From IMG/VR virus record IMGVR_UViG_3300021508_000041, positions 1-31,712 of that record: 31,712 bases of DNA; one strand, 5' to 3'. This document shows positions 20,443-29,069 of the stretch, piece after piece. The stretch comes from a virus. The translations under genes and the position numbers were made by a program. The stretch's first letter is position 1, and each line of letters opens with the position of its first letter. A model generated the notes under the pieces. The model searched no databases. It was not told the DNA's origin and saw only the letters and a program-made list of their open reading frames with translations.

Positions 20443-20811
20443 ATGGCTAGAAAACCTGTAGAAGAAATAAAATTAACAAGGGAACAGATCGCAGAAAATA
20501 CGGCAAACGCAAGCATTGCGCCTATGACTAATCAGGACGTAGCCGCGTCTATAGACGAGGCTGAAGAAGAAGCTGTAAAGATAACAGATAAAATTAAGCA
20601 AGAGGAAACTGATAAACTAGATGTTGATATTGTTTCTAAAGAAGCACCGGAGGTAGTCCGCGTCAAAGCGGTGTTCAACCGTATGCGTAATCCGTACACC
20701 GAAGCCATTTTCACAAAAAATAAAGTAACGGATGTGATCGACTTGCAGAGTAAAGAAAATAGTTGGACTCGTGATCAGATTGCAGCTAAAGTGCTTGTTA
20801 TCGTTAAATAA
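20443..20811 (+). CDS. 122-residue acidic hypothetical protein, head-tail region
   Basis: TTGGAGAATA precedes the start. The first 70 residues are a highly charged, Glu/Lys-rich helical stretch (DEAEEEAVKITDKIKQEETD); the last 50 form a compact, basic domain (VVRVKAVFNRMRNPYTEAIF, VIDLQSKENSWTRDQIAAKV). The C-terminal part resembles small phage proteins found just after capsid genes, but I do not recognise the family. A structural or assembly role is inferred from position only. Confidence 0.65.
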   Translation: MARKPVEEIKLTREQIAENTANASIAPMTNQDVAASIDEAEEEAVKITDKIKQEETDKLDVDIVSKEAPEVVRVKAVFNRMRNPYTEAIFTKNKVTDVIDLQSKENSWTRDQIAAKVLVIVK

Positions 20812-20834
20812 ATAAATAAATATCAGGAGCGTGT

Positions 20835-21221
20835 ATGGCCGCCGTTGAGACATTGTCAGGATTTAGGCAAGGTGACACTAAAAAAATAACAATAAATTAT
20901 GGCGCAGGAGTAGACATCACTGGCTATGAGCATTTTTTCACCATGCGAGTAGATTTTGAGGAGGTTACACCTATAACCGCACAGGTTAAAGGCGTAGCCG
21001 GTGGTCACCCGGAGGACGATGTCCTCAACGGCATTGCTGTTTTAGAGTTGGATTCAACCACCAGCATAGGTATACCTGTAGGAGCTTATGTGTATGACGT
21101 ACAAAGAGTAATACCAGCCGGGGCCAATCCACCTAAGGTTCTAACGCTACTGCCCGCTATAAAAGATCTGCAAAAGCCTATAGTTGTGAGTCCGCATGTA
21201 ACCAGAATAACGTCCGTTTAA
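20835..21221 (+). CDS. 128-residue beta-rich protein, fibre/baseplate adaptor-like
   Basis: CAGGAGCG precedes the start. The sequence reads as a small beta-sandwich: a first strand with QGDTKKITINYGAG, then FFTMRVDFEEVT, GIAVLELDSTTS and PVGAYVYDVQRVI. This pattern (intrinsic strand, 'G.Y.YDV.......G....L' ) is seen in N-terminal domains of phage baseplate upper proteins and fibre adaptors. It sits right before the long fibre gene, which suggests that it attaches fibres to the tail or head. Family assignment is tentative. Confidence 0.55.
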   Translation: MAAVETLSGFRQGDTKKITINYGAGVDITGYEHFFTMRVDFEEVTPITAQVKGVAGGHPEDDVLNGIAVLELDSTTSIGIPVGAYVYDVQRVIPAGANPPKVLTLLPAIKDLQKPIVVSPHVTRITSV

Positions 21222-21241
21222 AATTACATTAAGGATCAGAT

Positions 21242-23269
21242 ATGGATACCATACACGTATCAGAAACTGATAACGAAGTGATAGTCACTATTGAAGTTAC
21301 TGACGACGTTATCTTAGTTAACCCCCCGCCAACCACCAGCCACGAGAGCCTGACCGACCTTGCTGGCGGCGCTCCAAATGACCACTCTCATTTGACGGCA
21401 GTGCAGCTGACTCAAATATTAGCTTTAATAGTGGGGGGCGGTGCAGGTACTTTTGACCATAATGCCCTTAACAACAGAGGCATAGCAGACCAACACCCAA
21501 TAGGGGCTGTAACTGGGTTACAAGGTGAAGTTGACAAAATAACCAAGTTGTTGGAGTTACAGTCAACTTCTTGGATTTCGGGCGCCGCAGTATCTATAAA
21601 CGGGGCAGACCCAACTAAGTTTGATATTACGGGGGGTGTGGGGCAACATGTGGATCACTCAACTCACCCACCAACCATAACAGAAGTAATAATTGCCGGT
21701 CAAACAGGCGTTAGTGTAACTAACATTGCTACCCAGACAGTTACAGAGATAGCAGTTGACAAAAATGGCAACTTAATACAACAGTTTAAATACACATCAA
21801 TAGACCGCAGGGATTATTTTACAGTTGGATCACTTGCTCATCCAAATTTTGCAACTATTACTAACGCTCAAAATTTAGCGCGGGTAATAAATCACGAAGC
21901 AGTATTATCGCTTTCCGATTTAGCCCTGGCTATTGGGTCATTAACAATCCAGGGTGGTGTCGTCCAACCTAATGGTGCCAATTTAAGTATAAACATAACT
22001 TCAGCGACAACTTTTGTTATAGGTATAAATAAAGCAAAGATAAAAGATCCCAATTATGTGAGATCGGGCGCGATATCGCTTACTCCTTTTTTTAGGATAT
22101 GGAAGGATGGCGTTGGCGGGTTCAACATAGCCCCATCCACCACTATAGACCCCAACAATTATGATGATGGAACAGGCGGAGCTGGAGCTCCTAATGGCAC
22201 GGTGTTACCTAATAAATGGCAGCTGTTGAGAGTTTATTTCTTTCCAGTAGAGTCCCCGGGGGTCAGCGCAGTAGCAGTCCATTACGGCACAGATATATTT
22301 GGAACGGCTGAAGAAGCGCTAGCAGACTTAGGGATTGACTTCACCCCTCACCCTGTATTAGTCAACTCAGTTCATAGAGCCAATATAGCTGTTAAACAAG
22401 GGGTTACGAATTTATCAGACATACTTAATGCTGTATTTCAAGCCGTTGGAAAGTTTGGGCATACGGGTGGGGGAGGCTCAGCAGGGGTAGGTGTCACAGA
22501 TCATGAACTACTTAGTAATTTGCTTGGCGGAGCTACCAATGATCACCAACATCTAACCACAGCTGAACTAACTAAATTAACAAACATAGAAGATAATGCA
22601 ACTACTGACCAAACCAAAAGTGACATTGACGCTCTAGGTATTGACGCTGAAACGTTAGACGGGCTAGACTCAACAGACTTTGAGTTATTTGTCGGTAAGG
22701 ATGCTACTAGCGGTTATGTTGGTTTAACACTATTTAAAATAAATTTTAAGAATGCTGCTAATACATTTATTAGTTTTTTCACAAATGCAAATACAGCGGC
22801 TAGGACTTATACTTTTCAAAACCGTGATGGAACTATTGCTGATGATACAGATTTAGCCAATAAGGAGGACGCTGACGCTACGATTTTAAAAGATGCGGAC
22901 ATTGGTAGTAGTGTTCAAGCTTTCGACCTTGACACATTAAAAGCGGATGCTAGCGACGAATTATCTGTGGGGTTTACAACCACTGTTGAGGTGTTGGGTT
23001 CTGATACCATAACCCCAAATTTCACCACACAAAGCTTAAAAACCAGAACAGCCAGCGGTAACATAACAATTAGTAATCCTAGTACTGGGCAGGGCATAGT
23101 ACACATTATACTAACTATTGATGGAACTGACAGGACTCTTATATACGGCTCTGAAGTCAAACCAATAGTGGGGGCGCCAACTACACTTATAGCCAACAAG
23201 GTTTACCTGATGACTTTAGTGCGAGACACATCTACGCACACTGTTGTTTCCCTGCTGGAGGTGGCGTAA
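21242..23269 (+). CDS. tail fibre protein
   Basis: Receptor-binding fibre of 675 residues. A motif of the type HE.L..L.GG..NDH.HLT occurs twice, at about 34-57 (SHESLTDLAGGAPNDHSHLT) and about 418-441 (DHELLSNLLGGATNDHQHLT), the second followed by ELTKLTNIEDNATTDQT and ETLDGLDSTDF, both widely seen in phage fibres. Long Thr/Asn/Ala-rich beta regions lie between, and the C-terminal 70 residues end as a small beta-domain with VYLMTLVRDTSTHTVVSLLE. No peptidase or lyase motif is visible. AAGGATCA precedes the start; the stop overlaps the next ATG (TAATG). A trimeric fibre with two shaft segments is likely. Confidence 0.8.
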   Translation: MDTIHVSETDNEVIVTIEVTDDVILVNPPPTTSHESLTDLAGGAPNDHSHLTAVQLTQILALIVGGGAGTFDHNALNNRGIADQHPIGAVTGLQGEVDKITKLLELQSTSWISGAAVSINGADPTKFDITGGVGQHVDHSTHPPTITEVIIAGQTGVSVTNIATQTVTEIAVDKNGNLIQQFKYTSIDRRDYFTVGSLAHPNFATITNAQNLARVINHEAVLSLSDLALAIGSLTIQGGVVQPNGANLSINITSATTFVIGINKAKIKDPNYVRSGAISLTPFFRIWKDGVGGFNIAPSTTIDPNNYDDGTGGAGAPNGTVLPNKWQLLRVYFFPVESPGVSAVAVHYGTDIFGTAEEALADLGIDFTPHPVLVNSVHRANIAVKQGVTNLSDILNAVFQAVGKFGHTGGGGSAGVGVTDHELLSNLLGGATNDHQHLTTAELTKLTNIEDNATTDQTKSDIDALGIDAETLDGLDSTDFELFVGKDATSGYVGLTLFKINFKNAANTFISFFTNANTAARTYTFQNRDGTIADDTDLANKEDADATILKDADIGSSVQAFDLDTLKADASDELSVGFTTTVEVLGSDTITPNFTTQSLKTRTASGNITISNPSTGQGIVHIILTIDGTDRTLIYGSEVKPIVGAPTTLIANKVYLMTLVRDTSTHTVVSLLEVA

Positions 23270-25530
23270 TGGGTCTTATTCCGTTAGCTATGTTAGGTGG
23301 CGGCGTTGTTGATACACCAGAACTAGATGTATTAAATTCAGCGGCATTTGCTAGTGAGGACAGTGCAAAGTTTACCCGTATTTTTGGGGTAGCTACAGAT
23401 AGAAAAAAATATACCCTAAGTATGTGGGTAAAACGGTCTGTTAGTAGTATGTTTGCTGATATATTCTCGGGGTCTAGTAGTGCCTCTAATTATAATTCTC
23501 TTAGGTTCACTGCTGCTGGGGCACTAAGGACGTTTGATGTAACAGCAGGGGTTATAGAGTTTGATGTATTATCCGAAGGTCTATTTAACGACATAGCAGA
23601 ATTCTACCATATCGTTATAGCAACAGACACTACACAAGCAATAGATGCAGATAGATTAAAGTTGTGGGTTAATGGTAAGGCTATAGCTCTGTCAGGTACA
23701 CTGTACCCACTAAATTTTAACCCTGTACTAAATTCAACAGTAGAACACTGGTTTAGCGGGATACAAGGTGGAGTAGCCCCAGCTAATTTTGATGGGTATG
23801 TATCTGAAGTTAATTTTATTGACGGTCAAGCTTTAACTCCAATTAATTTTGCAGAAGAGGATTCTATTACAAGCCAATGGAGCCCTGTAGTATACGCAGG
23901 AACTTATGGAAATAATGGTTTCTACCTTGAGTTTCAAAACGGTTCTGCTTTGGGGGAAGATAGCTCTGGTAATAGTAATGCCTTTGTTAATTCTGGTGTA
24001 GTTCAGCATTGGGATACCCCATCAAACAATCACATGATATTTAATAGTTTGAGACCAGATTTAACTTCAATAAGAGTAATAGAACAATTTGGAACTAAAG
24101 GATTTGGGGGTAATGTTGCATTTCATGGAACTTTACAAATCCCTTTATCCGGCAAATATTACATAGAAGTTAAAGCAGTAAGGCTGTATGCACCATCAAT
24201 ATCACTAGGTGGAATCATAGGGGTAGGGGTGTCTTTTTTTGATTTTACAGGATACTACCTAGGCAACCACGCAAGTAATGGGTTGTATGTAAGCGGGGTT
24301 CTTACAACCGCACATGCGTCAGTTGCTGTTAATGACGTTATATCATTAGCTATAGACGCGGATGCAGGAACTTTAGTAGCTAGACTTAATGATGTTATTA
24401 TTGGGTCTCCTTCTATTTTTACAGCAGGAGCTCCAATTTATCTATTCACCAACGGGGTGAGTGATGCTGATTCAGTCATACTAGATCTACAAGTTACTGA
24501 AGATTCATGGACATATGCAGCCCCCTCTGGATATGTGCCTGTATCCACCAGAAATTTTCCAACTCCAGATATAGTTTTGCCTGAAGAATATTTTAATTCC
24601 ATAATTTATGATGATGGGGCTGGTGCTAAAGAAGTAGGTTTCCAACCAGATTTAGTTTGGCTTAAAAGTAGGGGGTCAGCGTTTAGTCATAAAATAATAG
24701 ACGCTGTGAGAGGGGCCACCCTAGCGATAGTTCCTGATACTAATGCTAACGAGATAACCGAAGCAACCGGATTGACTTCATTTGATACTAATGGTTTTAC
24801 AGTCGGGGGTGATACTGATTATTCAGACACAACGGGCGTTGGGATGATAGCGTGGTCATGGAAAGAAGGAGTTATTCCTGGATTTGATATAGTTAGTTAT
24901 GTTGGGGATGGGTCAGCTACTCATAACATAAACCATTCCCTGGCTGAAATACCTTCAATTGTTATGGTAAAAGCTTTGAATTCAGGGTCTCTCCGCACGT
25001 GGAGAATCTATCATGAATTTAATAGGCTTTCTGCTCCTGAGGACAGTACAATAAGGTTAGACGTGGCTGAGGCTGTAGCGGACTTATTAACTGCCTGGGA
25101 TAGCACAGCTCCAACTAGTACGCAATTCACAGTAGGTAGCCATGCGAGTACGAATGAAAGTGCTGTAGATTTTATAGCTTATTTATTTACCAGTATAGAG
25201 GGGTTTTCTGAGTTTAGATATTATATTGGTAACGGTTCATCAGACGGACCTTTTATATATTGTGGGTTTAAACCGGCGCTTATATTAATTAAACATACCA
25301 CTGCTTTTGTAGATTGGCATATGGTGAGCAGTGAGTCTGCTGAACATAACCCTGTTGATTCATACTTAATCCCGAATGAAGCGAACTCAGAAATTGCAGG
25401 AGTAAACATAGACATACTGGCTAATGGGTTTAAAATAAGATCTACTGATACAAGAGTGAATTCTTCTTCTGCTGGGTACATATTCCTGGCTTTTGCAGAA
25501 TCACCTTTTCAATACAGCAGGGCAAGATAA
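23269..25530 (+). CDS. LamG-like receptor-binding protein with three C-terminal repeats
   Basis: A 753-residue virion protein. The N-terminus (residues 1-20) is hydrophobic and Gly-rich. Residues about 45-230 form a concanavalin-like LamG domain (KKYTLSMWVKRSV; LKLWVNGKAIALSGT; FDGYVSEVNFIDGQAL), a sugar-binding fold; about 270-430 form a SPRY-like beta-sandwich (GKYYIEVKAVRL; GVGVSFFD). The C-terminal 300 residues contain three related units starting near 457 (FQPDLVWLKSRG), 561 (IPSIVMVKALNS) and 667 (FKPALILIKHTT), each ending in aromatic stretches, and the protein ends AESPFQYSRAR, a typical close of such phage proteins. It probably works with the fibre upstream and the SGNH hydrolase to bind host surface sugars. 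Confidence 0.8.
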   Translation: MGLIPLAMLGGGVVDTPELDVLNSAAFASEDSAKFTRIFGVATDRKKYTLSMWVKRSVSSMFADIFSGSSSASNYNSLRFTAAGALRTFDVTAGVIEFDVLSEGLFNDIAEFYHIVIATDTTQAIDADRLKLWVNGKAIALSGTLYPLNFNPVLNSTVEHWFSGIQGGVAPANFDGYVSEVNFIDGQALTPINFAEEDSITSQWSPVVYAGTYGNNGFYLEFQNGSALGEDSSGNSNAFVNSGVVQHWDTPSNNHMIFNSLRPDLTSIRVIEQFGTKGFGGNVAFHGTLQIPLSGKYYIEVKAVRLYAPSISLGGIIGVGVSFFDFTGYYLGNHASNGLYVSGVLTTAHASVAVNDVISLAIDADAGTLVARLNDVIIGSPSIFTAGAPIYLFTNGVSDADSVILDLQVTEDSWTYAAPSGYVPVSTRNFPTPDIVLPEEYFNSIIYDDGAGAKEVGFQPDLVWLKSRGSAFSHKIIDAVRGATLAIVPDTNANEITEATGLTSFDTNGFTVGGDTDYSDTTGVGMIAWSWKEGVIPGFDIVSYVGDGSATHNINHSLAEIPSIVMVKALNSGSLRTWRIYHEFNRLSAPEDSTIRLDVAEAVADLLTAWDSTAPTSTQFTVGSHASTNESAVDFIAYLFTSIEGFSEFRYYIGNGSSDGPFIYCGFKPALILIKHTTAFVDWHMVSSESAEHNPVDSYLIPNEANSEIAGVNIDILANGFKIRSTDTRVNSSSAGYIFLAFAESPFQYSRAR

Positions 25531-26063
25531 TGTGGAAAGACATTACCGGTAAAACTGGATATAAAAACATGCAGGGCGGTGAGTACTTGTATGGCAATAT
25601 GAAATTGTTAAACCCTGAAGAGCTGGCAGTTGCCTTAGCTGACGGCTTAGCTGCGTGGATAAAGCCAAAACCTAAGCCACAGTCAGCTGAAACAGTATTA
25701 AGTAAAGCCAAAGAGGTAAAAATTAATTTAGTTAAAACTTTATTCGATATAGAGGTAGGCAAGCCGGTGGAGGTAGGCGGGGTACGTTATAATGGAGGCT
25801 ATAAAACAGTTGATCGTATTGAGGGTGCTAGGAGGTTGGTGGGTTTAAAAAAAGGCGTTCAGGTAAAGGTTTATGATGTAGAGGATAAGCTTGTCATTCT
25901 GAACCCTGCACAGAGTACAGATTTAGTGATAACTCTAGGAGAAGAATATGAAAACTTATACGCGACCAGGCAGGCTTTGTTAGTCAGCATACGAGAAGCC
26001 CTTGATCTCCTAGCAGTTGAGGATGTTATCCTGCCTTGGGCCTTTGTAGGCGAAGTTATATGA
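25530..26063 (+). CDS. fibre-assembly-like protein with DUF4376-type domain
   Basis: Directly after the receptor-binding gene (TAATG overlap), as expected of a fibre chaperone or attachment partner. The N-terminal 50 residues (GGEYLYGNMKLLNPEELAVA, then a Lys/Pro linker) are followed by a region like DUF4376: helical AKEVKINLVKTLFDIEVGKP, then VGGVRYNGGYKTVDRIEGAR, a beta segment, and a final helix with the ALDLL motif. The family occurs in fibre-associated phage proteins, with unknown biochemical role. Confidence is moderate because the match is by pattern. Confidence 0.6.
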   Translation: MWKDITGKTGYKNMQGGEYLYGNMKLLNPEELAVALADGLAAWIKPKPKPQSAETVLSKAKEVKINLVKTLFDIEVGKPVEVGGVRYNGGYKTVDRIEGARRLVGLKKGVQVKVYDVEDKLVILNPAQSTDLVITLGEEYENLYATRQALLVSIREALDLLAVEDVILPWAFVGEVI

Positions 26064-26082
26064 TGTATTTGGGTTAAAAATA

Positions 26083-26604
26083 ATGTTAAAACAAGTAGTA
26101 CAAAAGCACATAGTAGTTATCACTGACGACAGCATAGTGGAGCGCAGCAGAATGAAGAGGTCCCTGGATAAAGCCTCAGATGCCCACATAGATGTTTACG
26201 AAGCAGAGTCCAAAGAAGATATACTCAACCTTATGGAGCGCCTAGACGACATACACGAGTTCCCCTCGGTCATAGTATTGGATTTTGTTTTAGGTGCCTC
26301 AAATGGATTAACAGTAGCCCGCCATCTAAGGAAAAATTTTCCCCCCGTGCCTATTATAGTGCTGGGCACTTGCATAGGCAGCGAGGACAATATAACGAGC
26401 CTTTACCGCCTAGGCGTGAATGCTTACATGGTTAAGCCGCAAACCCAAGAAGACTACGATAAGGTTATACAGGTTATAGCCGACGTGTGGTTACACGTAC
26501 CGCAGCCTAGGTGGGGTGAGCGTAAAGAAACCCCATTAAGTATTAGACCCATAGAGCGTAGACAAGGTAAAAGGAGAGATTATGATAGAAGGGCTGGTCG
26601 CTGA
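26083..26604 (+). CDS. single-domain response regulator (receiver, CheY/Rcp-like)
   Basis: A receiver domain of about 135 residues with the acidic pair D15/D16 (VVITDDS), phosphoacceptor D67 (VIVLDFVLGASNG), and K118 in NAYMVKP. The expected Thr/Ser of the switch is G95 followed by T96 (IIVLGTCIG), so signalling may differ. The segment LYRLGVNAYMVKP and the helix after it look like Rcp/CheY-type single-domain regulators. No output domain follows; instead a basic Arg-rich tail of about 30 residues (ERRQGKRRDYDRRAGR) could bind nucleic acid or a partner. Receiver domains normally accept phosphate from a histidine kinase; no kinase is in the window, so a host kinase would be needed. Placement between a fibre-assembly-like gene and lysis-like genes is unusual for a phage. 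Weak ribosome binding site; it overlaps the next gene by 23 bases. Confidence 0.88.
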   Translation: MLKQVVQKHIVVITDDSIVERSRMKRSLDKASDAHIDVYEAESKEDILNLMERLDDIHEFPSVIVLDFVLGASNGLTVARHLRKNFPPVPIIVLGTCIGSEDNITSLYRLGVNAYMVKPQTQEDYDKVIQVIADVWLHVPQPRWGERKETPLSIRPIERRQGKRRDYDRRAGR

Positions 26605-27088
26605 GTTAAGCCTACTTCAGTGGAATATACTTTTAGGGGCGGCAGCAGCCGTTGTCACTATACTTGTTGGATTAGTAAAATTGCGCAAGAAACTTTTTTT
26701 GTGGCTCTATACGGCACCTAAAACTTGTTTTTTACACGCCCTGGCAAAAAGAGGTAAAAAACAGGCGCAAAGAATATTTGAGGAGATTAGACCTATGCTT
26801 GAGCAGGAGATATTAGATACTTTGGAGGGTTACACAGAGGTGATGCAAGAGCAGAAAATAACCATAGCTAGCGCCATTGCAGAGAACGTTGAATTTAGAA
26901 ACTTTATAACAGGTAGTATATCAGTATTGCACGATACCATGGCTAAAGTGGCAGATGCCGTAGAGATTAATGCCTGTGATGCTAAAGCTATCAGAGAAAG
27001 ACTTAACACAGAGGCTTGCGGTATTGCTTCCGATTGTGCTAAAAGAGTATACATGAAACCGTGTGAGGATGGTGATGATGAGAGCTAA
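26582..27088 (+). CDS. single-pass membrane protein, possible holin or membrane anchor
   Basis: AAAGGAGAG precedes the start, which lies inside the receiver gene. One strong membrane helix at about 10-33 (LLQWNILLGAAAAVVTILVG) is followed by a basic cluster (KLRKKL), so most of the protein (about 35-168) would lie in the cytoplasm as helices (FEEIRPMLEQEILDTLEGY). Four Cys in the C-terminal third. This single-helix form with a long cytoplasmic part is not typical of holins; a membrane-tethered regulator or anchor fits as well. It precedes the phospholipase-like and amidase genes, so a lysis role is the leading inference. Confidence 0.5.
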   Translation: MIEGLVAELSLLQWNILLGAAAAVVTILVGLVKLRKKLFLWLYTAPKTCFLHALAKRGKKQAQRIFEEIRPMLEQEILDTLEGYTEVMQEQKITIASAIAENVEFRNFITGSISVLHDTMAKVADAVEINACDAKAIRERLNTEACGIASDCAKRVYMKPCEDGDDES

Positions 27089-27479
27089 AAGGCAGCTAAT
27101 ATCAAGTGAAGTATATAAGAATTTACCGCTGGAAATGAAGGCGGAAATATGCAATGGGGCCGGGGCCAAGGACGACTGGAAGAGTGAGTTCATACCAAAC
27201 ACTTTATGGGGTCTAGACTGCACCCCTGTATTCGATATACACGACTTCGATTACTATACAGGGTTTACTTACGAGGATAAGTGTAAAGCCGACGCTAATA
27301 TGTTGGTTAACCTGATAAGGAGGATAAATAATCACGGAGGGTTTTTACGTATAGCCAGAAGATATAGAGCCATGACTTACTATGACTTTGTGGTTGAGAT
27401 GGGTGAGGACGCTTTTTTCCAAGCACAGAAGGGCAACCTGCACCTGCATATAGATAATATAGGGGAAAATAATGACTAA
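27075..27479 (+). CDS. conserved phage protein, phospholipase A2-like motif, lysis region
   Basis: The start is placed at 27075 or 27078, with GAGG about 7 bases upstream; a GTG at 27063 is less likely. The stretch WGLDCTPVFDIHDFDYYTGF (residues 45-64) and EDKCKAD with D72 resemble a family of small phage proteins, often near lysis genes, whose usual form is N.HD..Y ... DK..AD. HD followed by an Asp in the next helix is also the catalytic His/Asp arrangement of secreted phospholipase A2 (H56/D57 and D72 here), which would let it attack membrane lipids. The fold match is inference. It overlaps the genes on both sides (27088 and 27472). Confidence 0.6.
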   Translation: MMRAKRQLISSEVYKNLPLEMKAEICNGAGAKDDWKSEFIPNTLWGLDCTPVFDIHDFDYYTGFTYEDKCKADANMLVNLIRRINNHGGFLRIARRYRAMTYYDFVVEMGEDAFFQAQKGNLHLHIDNIGENND

Positions 27480-28053
27480 GTTAGTGGGGTTGAGCATAGC
27501 TCATTTCCCTAAGAAAGTGGGAGCAGATTTTTGTGGGTTCAACGAGCACAACGAGTCCAAAGTCTGGATAATGCTGGTGGAGCGAGCGCTTAAAAACCTA
27601 GGAATAGGTGTGGTAGTAGCTCCTGTTGGGGGCCTAAGGAGTAAAGTGGCATGGCTTAATAAACACAACCCGGAAGTATCGGTGGAACTGCATTTCAACG
27701 GAAGCGTGAACCCTAATGTAGCCGGTTGCGAGACGCTGTTTTACCCTGGCTCTAAGAAAGGCTTAGTCTTCGCCAACACAGTGCACAGAGCTTACAAAGA
27801 GTCTATGGGTAACCGTGATCGCGGAGTTAAAGAGGGCTGGTATAGGATGGATAGGCCTATGATAGTAGATTACGCGGGAGATGTAGACGGCGATGAGATG
27901 CCTGACTATTTCCTCAGGGAGACCAACTGCCCAGCACTAATCCTTGAGCCAGACTTCATAGCCCAGGTTAATAATATCACTACCCGGCGTTTCGATGCCT
28001 GTGTAGCTATAGCTAAAGGGATAAAAATTTATTTGGAGACCCTAGGTGGCTGA
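27472..28053 (+). CDS. N-acetylmuramoyl-L-alanine amidase (Amidase_3), endolysin
   Basis: Zinc enzyme that cuts the bond between N-acetylmuramic acid and L-Ala in peptidoglycan. Zinc ligands are visible: H11 (LSIAHFPKK), E25 (FNEHNES) and H74 (SVELHFNG); the catalytic Glu is E159 (ALILEPDF). The length of 193 residues is that of a single catalytic domain with no cell-wall-binding part, usual for phages of Gram-negative hosts. No signal peptide, so release depends on a holin or other membrane damage. AGGGGAAAA precedes the start; it overlaps the next gene by 8 bases. Confidence 0.92.
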   Translation: MTKLVGLSIAHFPKKVGADFCGFNEHNESKVWIMLVERALKNLGIGVVVAPVGGLRSKVAWLNKHNPEVSVELHFNGSVNPNVAGCETLFYPGSKKGLVFANTVHRAYKESMGNRDRGVKEGWYRMDRPMIVDYAGDVDGDEMPDYFLRETNCPALILEPDFIAQVNNITTRRFDACVAIAKGIKIYLETLGG

Positions 28054-28480
28054 TATAAGCGTAGATGTTTTATATACTAACACCATTGCTATTAGATCAG
28101 CGATAGGTGTGGATGAGGCGGATATCGAAAACGATATGATCACCGGGCAAGACATGGAAGCTCAGATGTCTTCGGCCTTGGTAAAATTTAACCCAACACA
28201 CGCAGCAGACCAGTATAACCCTACCAAGTTACCCTTGCTAAAGCTCTGGTGCATGTGGTTTGGGGCTTTACGCCTAGCCGAGTCACCACCAGCTATAGCC
28301 AAGAAATACAGCACGGGCAAAGACGAGTGGGAGCGGTTCGATATTAATTGGGAGGAGCTAAAGAAAACTGCCAAGGCCAAACTGGCAGAGCTTCAAGAAG
28401 GGATCACGCCCGCCGTCGCGGATAATTTTACAATAATGGGCAAAGCAACCCCGGGATATAACCCGATAGAGGGGCCATAA
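28046..28480 (+). CDS. head-tail connector protein (head completion-like)
   Basis: GTG start with GGAG about 8 bases upstream, overlapping the amidase gene. The protein of 144 residues has helical N- and C-terminal parts (DVLYTNTIAIRSAIGVDEAD; WEELKKTAKAKLAELQEGI) and an acidic centre, with Trp-rich LKLWCMWFGALRLAESP. Position ahead of two further neck proteins and size suit a connector that closes the portal after packaging. I do not recognise a precise family, so the call is based on context. Confidence 0.55.
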   Translation: MADISVDVLYTNTIAIRSAIGVDEADIENDMITGQDMEAQMSSALVKFNPTHAADQYNPTKLPLLKLWCMWFGALRLAESPPAIAKKYSTGKDEWERFDINWEELKKTAKAKLAELQEGITPAVADNFTIMGKATPGYNPIEGP

Positions 28481-28481
28481 G

Positions 28482-29069
28482 GTGAGAATGGTACAGACGT
28501 TTAGGAAGTTGGCCAGAAATAGGCTAATGGGTTACGATGCGGGTACGGATACTTTTGTGGACGCCCTTAATCCTTGCATTTTTGAATCAAGTGGAAGGTG
28601 GATTTCGGAGCGAGTGGGGTTTAATGCCCGGAGAGTTTTGCTCGTTGAGAACCCAGTGTACCCCACGTATGATATAGTCAAGATAGGCGACGACACTGTA
28701 GAGCACATTTTGTACTCTGAGCAGAGGAACGTTTTGAGGAACTCGGCCTACCTGTATGATTACACCCTGTTGGATAAAACCAACGAGGCTCAAGCAGTAA
28801 CTTTAACTACTGTCCCCTCTGCATCAGGGATGGGTGGTACGCTAACGGAGAGTTTATCAGCTGCATTTCCCATACATATGGTTAGGTTTGCAGCCACCAG
28901 CTCATCGGAGCAGGACCATGTGGATTTTTCCAGGCTATATGCTTTTGCTCCAGGGTCCCTGACTATAGACGAGGACATGGAGCTAGAAGTGGACGGCGGC
29001 GACAGGTATGTAATTACCGAGGCAGTTGAAGAGCTTTTATGTATTAGGCTGTCAGTAACTAGGAGATAA
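28482..29069 (+). CDS. head-tail adaptor or stopper-like protein
   Basis: Start GTG at 28482 or ATG at 28488 (AAGG 5 bases before). Protein of 195 residues: basic N-terminus (FRKLARNRLMGYD), then beta-rich segments (ARRVLLVENPVYPTYDIVKI; VEHILYSEQRNVLRNSAYLY) and an acidic end (DMELEVDGGDRYVITEAVEE). Mixed beta structure and its place between connector and tail terminator-like gene match head-tail joining proteins. It overlaps the next gene at TAATG. Confidence 0.5.
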   Translation: MRMVQTFRKLARNRLMGYDAGTDTFVDALNPCIFESSGRWISERVGFNARRVLLVENPVYPTYDIVKIGDDTVEHILYSEQRNVLRNSAYLYDYTLLDKTNEAQAVTLTTVPSASGMGGTLTESLSAAFPIHMVRFAATSSSEQDHVDFSRLYAFAPGSLTIDEDMELEVDGGDRYVITEAVEELLCIRLSVTRR

